64,000 nucleotides of DNA from the NCBI GenBank assembly GCA_013076295.1, contig RQOL01000699.1:744001-808000 (forward strand). The letters run 5' to 3'. This DNA is from Sanderia malayensis (taxonomy: Eukaryota; Cnidaria; Scyphozoa; Semaeostomeae; Pelagiidae). Each line of letters begins with the position of its first letter. Positions within the stretch are counted from its first letter, which is position 1. Below, piece by piece: positions 12,001 to 21,771 of the stretch. Under the pieces are notes generated by a model that did no database searches, was not told the DNA's origin, and saw nothing but the letters and a program-made list of their open reading frames with translations. The translations under genes and the position numbers were made by a program.

Positions 12001-14594
12001 ATTTAACAAATGTCAACTACAATAAGTATGTTTTATGTGCAAAGCATAACATTGTCGGCTCCACATGACGATTTTTCGCATTGACGATTTTTCTTTGTTA
12101 TGATACTAATATTTTGCCACATTCTTCATTTTCACTAGAACTTTGTTCATTAAGTTAAGAAACTTTTAAGAAACTTTTAGAACTAAAATGTGGCCAAAAA
12201 TTAAGAAACTTTTACTACTAGGCCTTGAGCCAGGTTTCTTATAAAAAAAAAACGTGTAGTGTGAGCAAAACGTAATGTGAGCAAAACGAATGAGGCACAG
12301 AGACCCAATGTAGTGAGTCTAGACTAATAATAATAAGAGATGAAGAGATTTTGATTCTTCGTTGTGATATACAGACAATACTTACCGCGAAATTCTGCTT
12401 AAACCAACCACCAAAGGCAAGCATGCATGCGTACATAGCAAAACTGCTCGGCAAAAAAGCTGAAGAGCAAAGAAATAACAATTTATAGGAAATTTGTTGG
12501 TCCCATCTCGGATTCTGAATCTCCATGCTCGAAAGTATATAAAACCAGTGAGATCATTTAGGTTAGGTGAAAAATCAGATTGTTACAGCCATTGCCCTGC
12601 CTACATTGGTACATATTGATAAGTACAATAAAACAATTGACGATGGTAACAGAAACAGTGGAGCTAGAGAGGCTTACCTGTCGCTGAAATGTACATTCCG
12701 CTACTAAAAACAAGGATTATGAACATCATTCGTCCAACATGTTCACCGAATTGCGCAATGACACCACTGGAAAAAAGTTGAATTGCAATGAGAATCAAAT
12801 CATAACAGATGGAAAACTATGACAACCCTGAATTCCAACATTAAATTGTGCTACGGTAGAAATCTAGCAAGAGAATTAAGCTACAGTGAAACTCAAAGAA
12901 ATCAGAAGGGAACCAAGGTAAACTTCTTTAGCTTGAAAAAGCTGTCTAATAAAGGGCATTTTGGACAATGAAGAATCCAAATTCTTTAGATTTGGAAATA
13001 GTTTTATGAAAAAAGATTTTGAATAACAAAACAGTTCAAGAACAGATATTAACTTGCTAAATAGAGTACTTCAATATATGAAGGTTTTCTGTATCAATAT
13101 TCCACCTTCTTGATGGAATATTGAAGGTGGAATATAGAAATACGTATTACTTACTTATAGAAATACGTTTCTGTAGTTGCACAAAGTACACCAAGAAGGA
13201 ACCGCACATAATAGAAAACCATTAGCTGTTGACATAAAAACAGAATATTATATCCCAAAGCCAGTTCTTATAAATTAGAAAAATTATTTTTAAACATTAA
13301 TTGAATGCCATAACAATATGAAAAGAAACATTAAAAAATAAGAATTCAACAATGCTTGATACAGAAACCTACCCTGTTTGCTTCAAATAATCTTTGTACA
13401 AGTTGAGCAGGAACAACATGGAGAAGAATGTAAGCATAAGATCGGATCGCATACTCTGGTGAGTATTCCCAGGTTTGGAATCCCTTGCCATACATCAAGA
13501 AATGCATCTGAAAGGAATGAAACAAGTGAGACATTTCCTTTGCATTGATACACACACAGTACTAAATAACACAAAGTCACCAGTGAACACAGGGTAGGAA
13601 TGAGATAAATAGATGTCTGTGAAGTTAGTGACACAAAGTTAAATCATGAACAGTAACTGAATTCAAAAAATTGACTAGGGTCCTACCAACCCATCTGCTC
13701 TTTGTCCCGTGTGAAACCTGTCAAAGATAGCACCTCCTTGTCCATTTTGGCCAGGAGGTGTCTGGCTTATAGAAGCATACCCAAAAAAGTCTGATACCTT
13801 TGGGACCTGACAATGTCAGTGTGAAGCAAGTCTTACTCTATTACACATTAATTCACATCTGTTGCTGTAATATCCTGCACATTATATCCACTGCCATAAA
13901 ACAGCATCAGTGTTCATAGTACCACAATAATGGGGCAATGAAGTAGCTTACATGAAGCACTAAATTAAAAAGTTATACAGAAAGCCCAGAAAGACTTTAA
14001 TTGATATGACGTTTTTGTATACATTTTATTTGCTATATATTATCTATTAACTCGATACTTGAATTAATACAAAGTACCACAGAATTATCTTGGTTTGAGA
14101 CAATTGCACTACGATCAGATCTTCAAGGGATTTGATGTTTAGAATGCTTAATAAAAAGTCATGACAATGTGACAGTCACAAAAGCTTGAAATCCTTTAAC
14201 TTACTGGCTCCCAATAGTTGTATGTTTCGTCGCAGTCTGATATGTTGCTGAGAAAGGCAGCAGTAATCCTTGCTGAGAGCAACACATTGAACACAACTGA
14301 TGCCTTTGGGTACCAGCACACTCTTTCAACGAAGTTTGCCTGAGCACTTAACCTGCAAGATGAGGTAAGTCATATCATGTAACAAAATATGCATGCAATT
14401 GCTTGATATTTTCCATGTTGTTTAAAGACGAGCAAAAAAGAGACAGGATATGTTACAATTTGAAAAACCAAATGTTTTTACTACCTGCTCTCAGTTTTGG
14501 AAAAAGAAAACTTGAAGCTCTTGTCGACTTTCCTAACACTGCGTTGCCTGAGTTTATGAGGTACACGTGTTTCATCTTCCTCGTTGGCCGCCAT
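1..14594 (-). CDS. ALG9: ALG9 alpha-1,2-mannosyltransferase, 3' end missing
   Basis: ER membrane enzyme that adds alpha-1,2-mannose from dolichol-P-mannose to the lipid-linked N-glycan precursor (GT22 family). Seventeen exons join in phase: 14594-14485, 14352-14205, 13507-13373, 13225-13155, 12766-12678, 12459-12386, 11703-11642, 11518-11431, 3820-3715, 3504-3416, 3058-3022, 2930-2848, 2474-2403, 2301-2172, 1692-1533, 1113-984, 114-<1. They give about 566 residues; human ALG9 has about 611, so only the last few dozen lie outside. Seen motifs: ISDCDETYNYWEP, GFQTWEYSPEYAIRSYAY, SAFLPSSFAMY, GWPFCAALGIPIAFD, YYGKQVIAPLNIVLYN, EPWTYYFVNGFLNFN, EERFLFPVYPLICLAGA, VCVGKEWYRFP. Start: first ATG of exon 1 (MAANEED). 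Intron 8 (3821-11430) carries a transposon nest. Exon 9 is followed by a GC donor. Confidence 0.96.
592..875. repeat. (TATAG)n pentanucleotide microsatellite
   Basis: About 280 bp of nearly pure TATAG units with a few interruptions, in the last recognised ALG9 intron (115-983). Long open frames on it, rich in Leu-Tyr-Tyr, follow from the repeat period and are not genes. Confidence 0.95.
1221..1450. repeat. Degenerate 21-bp minisatellite
   Basis: About ten diverged units of roughly 21 bp, of the form gaaatctgaattaaactcag, in an ALG9 intron between exons 15 and 16. No coding frame of interest crosses it. Confidence 0.8.
3912..3958. repeat. Perfect 18-bp inverted repeat, 11-bp loop
   Basis: Arms tctattggattatagata and its complement flank an AT-rich loop. 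It sits in ALG9 intron 8, about 90 bp upstream of exon 9 in the direction of transcription. It could be the remnant of a small element or a local hairpin; no function is shown. Confidence 0.75.
4043..4138. mobile_element. Truncated copy of the TTTCTTA-type MITE
   Basis: Matches one half of the elements at 4966-5370 and 11865-12256: repeated aagaaacttttaag motifs, then gccttgagccaggtttctta and the terminal aaaaacgtg followed by TA. The other terminus is absent, so it is a one-ended fragment in ALG9 intron 8. Confidence 0.75.
4966..5370. mobile_element. TTTCTTA-type MITE, copy with proven TA target duplication
   Basis: A 405-bp noncoding element with inverted ends (cacgttttt...aaagcgtg) and inner ataagaaacc / ggtttcttat repeats. 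It is flanked by TA at 4964-4965 and 5371-5372. The opposite arm of the host fold-back element at 7240-7241 has the same flanking sequence with a single TA and no insert, giving a paralogous empty site. TA targets point to Tc1/mariner-type mobilisation. Confidence 0.92.
5749..7195 (+). pseudogene. Decayed protein gene of the fold-back element
   Basis: Scattered frames read as one broken protein: IVDGMAMFRSVKPRDTY near 5975-6035, a middle part in shifted frames near 6170-6640 (including KPWFMCIDRQNFVDIGKVA), and ITGSDTTSYMFNIRK near 6630-6670, running to a stop at 7195. Stops and frameshifts interrupt it several times. From memory this resembles a repetitive uncharacterised protein family common in cnidarian and other invertebrate genomes with an HAFTGCDS-like motif; that match is not verified. 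The 3' part is duplicated in inverted orientation in the left arm (about 5417-5660). Confidence 0.65.
7852..10595 (-). CDS. hAT transposase, TTF zinc finger / DUF4371 type (ZMYM1-like)
   Basis: The main frame, 10401-7852, is about 849 codons without a stop. It holds an N-terminal acidic segment, a TTF-type zinc-binding region (RDWLVYSIKENKMFCFCCWL, near residues 150-170), a DUF4371-like core (ILDTTPDVSHTDQLAFSVRY, then HCMAHRLNLVLVKA) and a C-terminal hAT dimerisation segment (SSAHDERAFSCLKRVKTYLR). The first codon of that open stretch is GTG, so it is not a real start. A second frame at 10595-10398 begins with ATG and has a C2H2/BED-like finger (CLICKATFDSDYRKKHNEKYH without a break). It ends in a stop overlapping the main frame by 4 bp, so one small frameshift, or an unseen short intron, separates the two. 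Confidence 0.85.
11865..12256. mobile_element. TTTCTTA-type MITE, second full copy
   Basis: A 392-bp element in ALG9 intron 6, in inverted orientation to the copy at 4966-5370, with the same terminal cacg/cgtg, the same inner ataagaaacc repeats, and TA on both sides (11863-11864, 12257-12258). No coding capacity. Confidence 0.88.
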
Positions 14595-14992
14595 TATTTG
14601 TTGATTGGACCATTAAGCATCGTATTCATTCTTCAATTCATTCTCAGATTCGGATATATCAATCAGCATCAGATTCAACCTTACAACTCATCTCAAGCGA
14701 TACTTGGAGCTTTCGAAAGTGGTGGATGATTCCCATGTATTTGAGGAAAAAATCACTGCTAAAATAAGAGCACTTTAAGAACATTCGAGCCTCAAATTAT
14801 GAAAGAATTAAGAACATCGAGCCTCGGCAAAAACTATTTGGTTCTTATAAAAAAAAGTATATTCTGTATTTCTTTCAAACTAACTCTACATGGTAAAAGC
14901 AGCTAACCCAAATTGAAAGAGTCAATTTTGATTTGGATTGTCAGGACCTTTGCTTTAATAATAGCAGCCGGAAGCCTGGTCATCCTTAATCT
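14485..14992. other. ALG9 first exon and upstream region
   Basis: The ALG9 ATG is at 14594 (minus). Upstream, 14595-14992 is AT-rich and shows no clear TATA box or further exon. A plus-strand frame over 14403-14729 is a shadow of this exon and its intron. Confidence 0.5.
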
Positions 14993-15810
14993 CAGTGGCA
15001 TAGCTAAAGGGGGGCAGGGGGCGGCCGCCCCCACCAAACATTTCCAACTGCTTGTCGGAAAATTTGTCGGAAAATTGACAACAAGAAAAATGTCGTCAAA
15101 AAATATTATTTTGCAAATTTTGAACCTCAAGAAGAATATCAATTCAATTTTTTAAATTGTTTTTGATAAAGCTTCACACACATCCATTCATTTCATAAAC
15201 AACGACATAAAATTGTTTTCCGGTTTTATCTCACTTTAATTTAACAGAAATTCGACAGCTGATTATAAATTGCAAAAAAAAATGGTCAGTCAAAGTAAAG
15301 TTAAACGACAAAAATCGAATGCTTTGTTTCGATAGTGACTACAGAAGGAACCACGATGAAAAATACCATGGTGAAATTATTGCTACCAACCGAAGCATTC
15401 AATCTGAATTTGTAGGGACTCCGGAAAGTCCATTTGCTATCGCTAAAAAGGAAAATGGTTGCATATTCTTGCCCTAAAGAAAAGTTACATTGGGACAGTT
15501 TATAGAGATATAGTCCTTTACGGCTAAATATTCTCCATCAATAATTATTTAGCTCTTATACCAGTGTTGATTTGTCAGCTTTATTACAACTTTTAAGCTT
15601 TGCTCTCATTTTATCATATCGGTTTGTAAAATGCATAACAGAGCATGAACAAGCAATGCTCCTTTTTTGATACGACATATAAACGGGGCAACGACCAAAC
15701 TTCAAAAGCATTTGTCAAAAAATTTGTCAACATTTCTAAATTTCGTCGGAATATTGTCGGAATTTGTCCGGGTTTCGCCCCTTCACCACCAAATCGTAGC
15801 TACGCCACTG
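14993..15810. mobile_element. Deleted hAT element with perfect 8-bp target duplication
   Basis: Ends CAGTGGCATAGCT... and ...TAGCTACGCCACTG, flanked by CTTAATCT at 14985-14992 and again at 15811-15818. Inside, near 15282-15470 on the plus strand, is a remnant of the zinc-finger exon of the transposase at 7852-10595: MVSQSKVKRQK, a stop, then SDYRRNHDEKYHGEI in a shifted frame and SPFAIAKK. The rest of the transposase gene is missing, so the copy is non-autonomous and related to, but diverged from, the ALG9-intron hAT. Confidence 0.92.
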
Positions 15811-15851
15811 CTTAATCTTAGATCATTGGCCAGCATCCCACAAAAGAGACA

Positions 15852-15958
15852 GGCGCATATCGGCCGCCGGCCAACTAATATCACCAAGAAAACTTGCACA
15901 TATCGGCTGCCGGCCAATTAACATCACTAAGAAGACTGGCGCATATCGGCTGCCAGCC
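15852..15958. repeat. 43-bp tandem repeat, 2.5 units
   Basis: Units begin ggcgcatatcggccgccggc and are GC-rich in an AT-rich setting. The third unit is cut short and followed by an inverted stretch (ttcttagtgatat) complementary to the unit's own end. Confidence 0.85.
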
Positions 15959-16591
15959 TTCTTAGTGATATCCAACCTTTGACCCACCTTCGACCATTCT
16001 TCAGGCTTCTCCTTGGAAGCGATACCTGGAAGGTTGTTTATGCTATGCCAAGTGAGTAGACACTCAGAGTGTCTACTTGTTTACAAACTCTTTGCATAAT
16101 TAATACTAGAACATTCTCTGTTGGGTATCTTACAAAAGCATTCCAAAATACTAAAAAAATGACACAACAACTGTTAGTGCTATTATTATTATTATTATTA
16201 TATTGCTGACAGCTGATCCAAGTTTCTTTTACCCAAGAACCAAAATATTCTTTAGAACAATCAACAACCTTATAAAAGTTGTGTGAATTTGACGGGTTAC
16301 AGTATTCACGAGGAAAAATGCTGATTTTGGAGATTCAGGTTGTTTTGTTTATTTTGAGGTAAAATATTTTCCTGAAGAAATTTCCAGATGTCTCCCTCCT
16401 TGTGACAGAACCGACCCAGGCTCTGAAGCACAAAAAAATCTGTTATGTTACCCAGGCAATGTGAAGTACGTAGATATGACAAATCCTCGACTCACGCGGG
16501 ATGCTCATGCTAATTGGTATTTTAAAGAGCGACAGCGAGACGTAATTTGACAAAGACGCGTGAGTTAAGACAAAGATTAACCTTCGAAAAG
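15959..16591. other. Intergenic region upstream of the 16592 gene
   Basis: No exon recognised. It includes a short TTA-triplet run near 16183-16201 and the presumed promoter of the downstream gene. The in-frame TTG at 16547 precedes the first ATG by 15 codons and is not used as a start here. Confidence 0.4.
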
Positions 16592-17668
16592 ATGGTGAAC
16601 AAGCATAAAATCTTTTACCTGGTTGCTGCTTTACTTTTGTCGTTATACATTTTTTGCATTAATTTAAATGGAATACCATGGAAGCATCCTTTTAAAGCAC
16701 CTGATATCGGCTGTAATTTCTGTGGCAATGAATCGAACATTCCACCGAAAATGTGCAAGAAACCATTGATAAACAACGATGGTGGAAAGCCATTAGGCTC
16801 TGTATTGCTGGCTATCAATTTCAACCATCCGTTTTACGAGAATATACCAGTAATCGTCAAATTCTACCAAAAAGTATTCCAGGAATATGTTCTGTGCGGC
16901 CCCGAATTCGATAAAACTGGAAGATATGATATTATCAAAATTCCGCAGGCCAAGAATGAGTATGGATATTATGGATTTCAATGCCTGGTGGAAGGAATTC
17001 GCCGCCACAACACAGGATTTTCTGGTTACTTGTATGTAAACGATGATATGATTGTGAACTGGTGGAACTTTCTCCCACTTGATAAATCGAAAATCTGGTT
17101 TGGCGGTGGAAAATTTAACTTGGCAAATGGTGGACATGTCATGGGTACCCCACCTTCTTTCTGGTTTCGAAGAGCCGATTGTGGAAACCGATGCAGTCAG
17201 ACATTTGCAAGCATGGAGCGAAGCAGTAGATTCAATGATACGGGCATCATCCCGACGTATTTCAAAAACTCTAACAACAGACGCGTTTGCTTTGGTGCCC
17301 TATCAGATTTATTCTATATACCAGCCAGACTTGCTGAAAAGTTCCAACTTGTTTCGCAAGCTTTCTACGATAATCTCGTCTTCTTGGAAGTGTCAGTCCC
17401 AATGTCTCTCATACTTATAGATGACATTTCAAACATGATTTTCCTTGATGGGTTGTATTTACAGGTTAAATATGGTTGGGGCGGTTGGACTAAAAACACG
17501 GACATTGCCTGGAAGGAGTATAATTATGATGTTTACTTTTTACATCCTTACAAATTTACAGGAGAAAGCAAAGCGAAGAATTCCGGAGAATTTGAAGAAA
17601 AAGTTCTGGCGAAAAGCGAGAAGATTTTCCTTTCAAATTGTTTGGACGTTGTTAAACGGGATGGCTAA
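16592..17668 (+). CDS. Type II membrane protein, possible glycosyltransferase
   Basis: An uninterrupted 358-codon gene without introns, unlike most neighbours. Residues 8-24 form one hydrophobic anchor after a short basic N-terminus (MVNKHK), the layout of Golgi type II enzymes. Residues 145-159 read GYLYVNDDMIVNWWN; the acidic DD pair after a hydrophobic strand resembles the metal and nucleotide-sugar site of GT-A glycosyltransferases. Cysteines cluster at 41-55 (CNFC...C) and in CGNRC near residue 212, suggesting disulphides in the lumen. I do not recognise the family with certainty; a distant STELLO/DUF288-like relation is possible. No stop or frameshift interrupts it, so it looks functional; the missing introns could mean an old retrocopy. 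Confidence 0.75.
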   Translation: MVNKHKIFYLVAALLLSLYIFCINLNGIPWKHPFKAPDIGCNFCGNESNIPPKMCKKPLINNDGGKPLGSVLLAINFNHPFYENIPVIVKFYQKVFQEYVLCGPEFDKTGRYDIIKIPQAKNEYGYYGFQCLVEGIRRHNTGFSGYLYVNDDMIVNWWNFLPLDKSKIWFGGGKFNLANGGHVMGTPPSFWFRRADCGNRCSQTFASMERSSRFNDTGIIPTYFKNSNNRRVCFGALSDLFYIPARLAEKFQLVSQAFYDNLVFLEVSVPMSLILIDDISNMIFLDGLYLQVKYGWGGWTKNTDIAWKEYNYDVYFLHPYKFTGESKAKNSGEFEEKVLAKSEKIFLSNCLDVVKRDG

Positions 17669-19177
17669 TGTGACTTTGTCGTAGTTGGGTTAATTTTTGT
17701 ATTGCTGCTGCATTGTTTGATAAATGGTCATTCTTATTTCACACAAAAAACGCTAATTTGAAGACATTCACCTGCGACATAGATAATAACACAAGAAACA
17801 AAAGAAGAAAATAATAGATATTTTGAGCTTCATATGTTGAATAGCTGTGCACTGTGGGAAACATCACAAACCAAGAAAAGTCTGGTATCAACATTTTCGT
17901 TGCAAGACAAACAAAAGTCCGAAAGGCTTCAACACGGATGAATGAGTTTGATGCTCCCCGTGCGAGAAAGGCAGAGCAGCGCCTTTTGTTATAGATTTGC
18001 CTTTGCCTTGCCATTTGTTATAGATTTCATCCTCTCCGCTGTGCTTAAGGGTTCCGGCCATAATTTTATGACGTTAGGAATATTGTTTTTAAGATATTTA
18101 GTTGAGTTTAAGCAGCTAAATTTATGAAGTGAAAGTAACATTTTAATTTAACAATGAATGGTATCACCAGAAGCTTCATGTTAGGAAAACGTTAATGATG
18201 ATATATTCATTGTTAAATTGCTTGCCCGAATCGATATTTTTAAACATTTTAATTCATTTCATGACCTCAACAACTTCAAAATGTTTAGGCCAGTTTTTTA
18301 TATGCAACTGAACTTCTACAACTTTCAGACAACCATAACCTTCACTTCGCGGATTTCAGCGGCTCCGCCATGATGCTCGAGAGTTAGACTTCATCTAATA
18401 TGTACTCGCAAGAGCTCATGGTATTGCAACACCCAAAAGTCTAGGGTGTTGTTGCTAAGGGTGGGAATTCAAGCACACATACATTATACAGGTGTATGAG
18501 CGCAAGTAATATATTTTTAAACTGCTAATGTAAGCCATAGATATGTTACAGCATGAAGCTCGCTACAGTTTTACTGTGAACATTATCATAATCCATCTAT
18601 CTAAATGATGCATGAAGTCAGTTGCAATGAAAATGTGCAATGTTTTATTGCTTATTTTGTCAATATTATCAATAATTGAGCAAGCTTCAAGACCAAAAAT
18701 CAAATTTCAAGCTATCAAATTTACAAGACCACATTTTTTATACCACAAGGTGCAAGGCCGCATTTACCCGATGGGCCCACTGGGCCAGGGCCCAGGCCCC
18801 CCTAAGATTCTATTTCTAAAAATATATGGACTGTTGTTGATTTTATTCTTGAGTTTGAATCGAGAAGTAATGTCTTCAACAACACAGTTGCTTCATTATT
18901 TGACAATATGTGATCCTCTGAATAATACATTGTTCCGGATAGGTCGTAAACTGAGTTTGCACCGAAATGTGTATATTTGTACAAGTTTATTCATTTCTTG
19001 AGATTTTCTCTATAAAACTCTTTAGTTGATATTAACTAGTTTGTAATGACTGAATCTTGCGGCCGCCTTGTCCATAAAATTCATGCTTCCAGGGTGCCAC
19101 CAAGTACTCTACAAAAGGCGACAAGGTGCTGAGGGCTAATAGGTCTTGGTGCGTGTTAAAAATTATCTACCTACCTC
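17669..19177. other. Intergenic region with small inverted repeats
   Basis: No gene recognised. It has a short inverted repeat (aatttaacaatgaat at 18145-18159 against 18205-18219). A stretch at 18753-19070 begins caaggccgc and ends gcggccgccttg, and contains gggcccaggcccccct; it may be an old hAT-like repeat, but no target duplication is visible. The last 100 bp are the likely 5' UTR of the WDR53-like gene. Confidence 0.4.
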
Positions 19178-20947
19178 ATGGCTTGCTCATCCTCTCCAGA
19201 TGTTTCTGAATCAGTAGCTCAAGAAGATGGAATGCTATCGACTAAGACGCTCTCCGTAAATCAAATAAAGACGTTTGATCTAAAGAATAATAACATATCT
19301 CTTGAAAGCTGCTTGACACTATCTGAAAACTCGCAGGGGAACCTAATAGTCGGCACTGACAATGGTGCATATCTTCTTTCTTCAGCAGATCATGGAGCAA
19401 CTGTAATTTCAAGATTTCTCGTCTTATCAGGAAATAGTCAGAACTTTAACGAGGTTCCCAGTGCTGTTTTCAGTCAGGATACTCCAAGTGTTGTGTACCT
19501 TGCCACTGATAATAGCATTCTTGGCTTTGACACGCGGATAAATTGTGCTGGTAGTAGTAACAGCTTAGTGAAGAAAGATGTTGTTGTCGAATTCACTGAT
19601 AATACAGAAGAGATTAACCAACTGTCAATTTCCGGCCATCACCTTGCTGCCTGTGACGACAGTGGTGAGGTGCGAATCTATGATTTGGTTGCCAACAGAA
19701 ATTTCAGAACCCTGAGAAAGAAGCACAAGAACATATGCTCCTCTGTTTGCTTTCGGCCAACAACATATTGTCCCGGTGGCCGCAGTGGCAACTCAGAGCT
19801 GTTCAGTGCTGGCCTTGACTGCCAGGTGTTTTTGTGGAACTATTCAAGGATAAGAACACTTTCCTTCATTGACACACAAAAGGAGTTTTCTGCAAACGAA
19901 GGCAAATCAATGTATATGATGTCTCCTCCAATGGTCAATGACATAGACTGTTCTGAAGATGGAACAGTATTGGCTTGTGGCATTGGTAAGTGTAGTGTTC
20001 AGATGTGCCATTTCTCACACATCTATGTCATGGTATGTTGCAGAGTATTGCAGCTGCCATCTGAATTAAGCAATAGAATGGTAGAATGATAGAATAGCAG
20101 AAGAGAACAATGGAACAATGGAAGAGAACAATGGAATAATGGAAGAGAACAATAAAAATGGAGGAGAGATGAAATAATGAATGAAATAGTCTGCAAAACA
20201 AAAATATCTTGAACAATATTAATAATATCTTGCTGCAGCTGTTTAGAAATAGCCCTGTGGCAATTGCAGTTTTCTTGTCAACTGCGAGTTTCTAAACCTA
20301 CCTTTGAATTAAAACATTTTATCATGGCTTCGCTTAAGTCCTTGAACAATGGAGATTTCCTTGAAAACTGCTGTACTCTTCAGACTCCAGTATTAGAGTA
20401 GTTTGTCAGTTTCTTATATTTGACAGGGCCCCTACAGAACATTACAGCGTTTATAATAGGGGTGGGTGGGAATGGGAAAGAAAGAGGAGGGTGAAGGTGC
20501 TGGTAATATTTGGGAGAGGGTGTAACTGATTGCTTGTGTTTAGTCAGTTCTGTGTTATGTTCTGAAGTTGATGTTTAGTTTTTTCTTTATGCAGGTAATG
20601 GCAGTGTTGTTTTGTGTGGAATTTCCAAGGAAAGGAGACTAAATGTCACTGACATCCTCACAGAGCATTCTTCTCTTGGAGTAGCTTGCGTTAAACTCTG
20701 CACTTTCGACAACAAATCTTATCTGCTGTCTGGGGGGAATGATTGCAAGGTGAATGTGTGGCAGTTCCCTGCTGAACAAGACTGTTTTGCATCAGGTAAA
20801 TTTAAACAAAAGCAGTTAGGAATGACATCAAAAGTGAGTTGCTTAACTCAATTGTCAGCTAGCAACAGTAATGGTAAGAGATTTTGTTTTGTTGCCTGTA
20901 CCCAGTCAAGTGTTTTAAGATATTTCTCAGTTGAAGAAAGTTCATAG
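19178..20947 (+). CDS. WDR53: WDR53-like WD40 repeat protein
   Basis: Two exons, 19178-19985 and 20595-20947, joined in phase 1 (ATTG|GTAAGT ... GCAG|GTAATGGC) give 386 residues, close to human WDR53 (358). WDR53 is a predicted substrate receptor of CUL4-DDB1 ubiquitin ligases. The best match to the family is around residues 145-200: EINQLSISGHHLAACDDSGE, then IYDLVANRNFRTLRKKH and NICSSVCFRP. Further repeat ends are ELFSAGLDCQVFLWNY and YLLSGGNDCKVNVWQ. The N-terminal 40 residues are Ser/Asp-rich and not obviously conserved. The ATG at 19178 is the first in the frame. The single intron contains a purine-rich short tandem repeat near 20100-20160. Confidence 0.9.
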
Positions 20948-21277
20948 TTTCTAATATATGCATTGTTTTTGAAGTTGCTGTCTTGATCATTGTAATTAGA
21001 TAGCTGGGGCTTCAGCTAAATTGTCAAAGCTTGCTGGTCTTGATATTTCCGTTTTTGATATCTTAGAATATCATTGTGCGACTAAATTGAGAATGAGGGA
21101 AAGAATTATTTTTGAGCCAGTTTTTCAACTGAGGTATAAGTGAGTGAATCGGACAGAATTGTAATGACAGGAAATCCGTGAGGGGGATTCCCTTACGGAT
21201 TACCTGTCAGGGAGAAGGGATGAACGAAAGAAGTTGGAAAAGACAAGATATAAAGTCATAAAGTGTAAAGGGTAGTA
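20948..21277. other. 3' flank of the WDR53-like gene
   Basis: No gene seen. An imperfect inverted pair (gacaggaaatccgtgaggg / cccttacggattacctgtc near 21168-21208) could form a hairpin and may be the remnant of a small element. Confidence 0.45.
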
Positions 21278-21602
21278 CAGAGGCGGCACCACGGGGAGGA
21301 CTGGGGAGGACATGTCCTCCCCAATCTTTTCCAGGGCCGATTTTTCAATTCGTCGAAATCCGAGGAGAAATATTTAGGGGGGGGGGGTGGTACGATGGCA
21401 CATAAGAAAAATGTCAGTGATTTTCTGTTACATAAGTAACAATTTTACCCAGGTTTGCAGTAAATGCCTTTTGCATAATTTATCGATAAAGACCTTACAA
21501 AAGCTCCACTTTTTCTAAAGGGCGTGGCTTTCATAAAAATGGGCGTGATACTAAAAATTTTTCCCGGTCCTCCCCACTTTTTGAAGGCTGGTGCCGCCCC
21601 TG
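21278..21602. mobile_element. hAT-like MITE, 325 bp
   Basis: Terminal CAGAGGCGGCACCA and TGGTGCCGCCCCTG inverted repeats with GTAGTA directly repeated outside both ends (21272-21277, 21603-21608). Internal seven-to-nine G run and no coding capacity. The 6-bp direct repeat parallels that of the hAT at 4352-11084. Confidence 0.8.
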
Positions 21603-21771
21603 GTAGTAAAAGAATCCAAGAAAGAAAAAAAGACAAACGTCTGGCGATATTTAAGGAATTTAAAAAGTGACATCTGAAAAGTAGTTATTTTCAAGCAGTT
21701 CCAGAGGAATAAAACTTTATAATATTATCGAAGAAAACTGACTATATCCATTGTTAAATTTGAAGTTGAAA

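Noticed and set aside
13681..13810. Possible extra ALG9 exon (minus strand, SDFFGYASISQTPPGQ-like)
   Set aside because: It has plausible splice-like borders, but exons 2 and 3 already join in phase and encode contiguous conserved residues (NYWEP then MHFLMYGKG). An alternative exon cannot be excluded.
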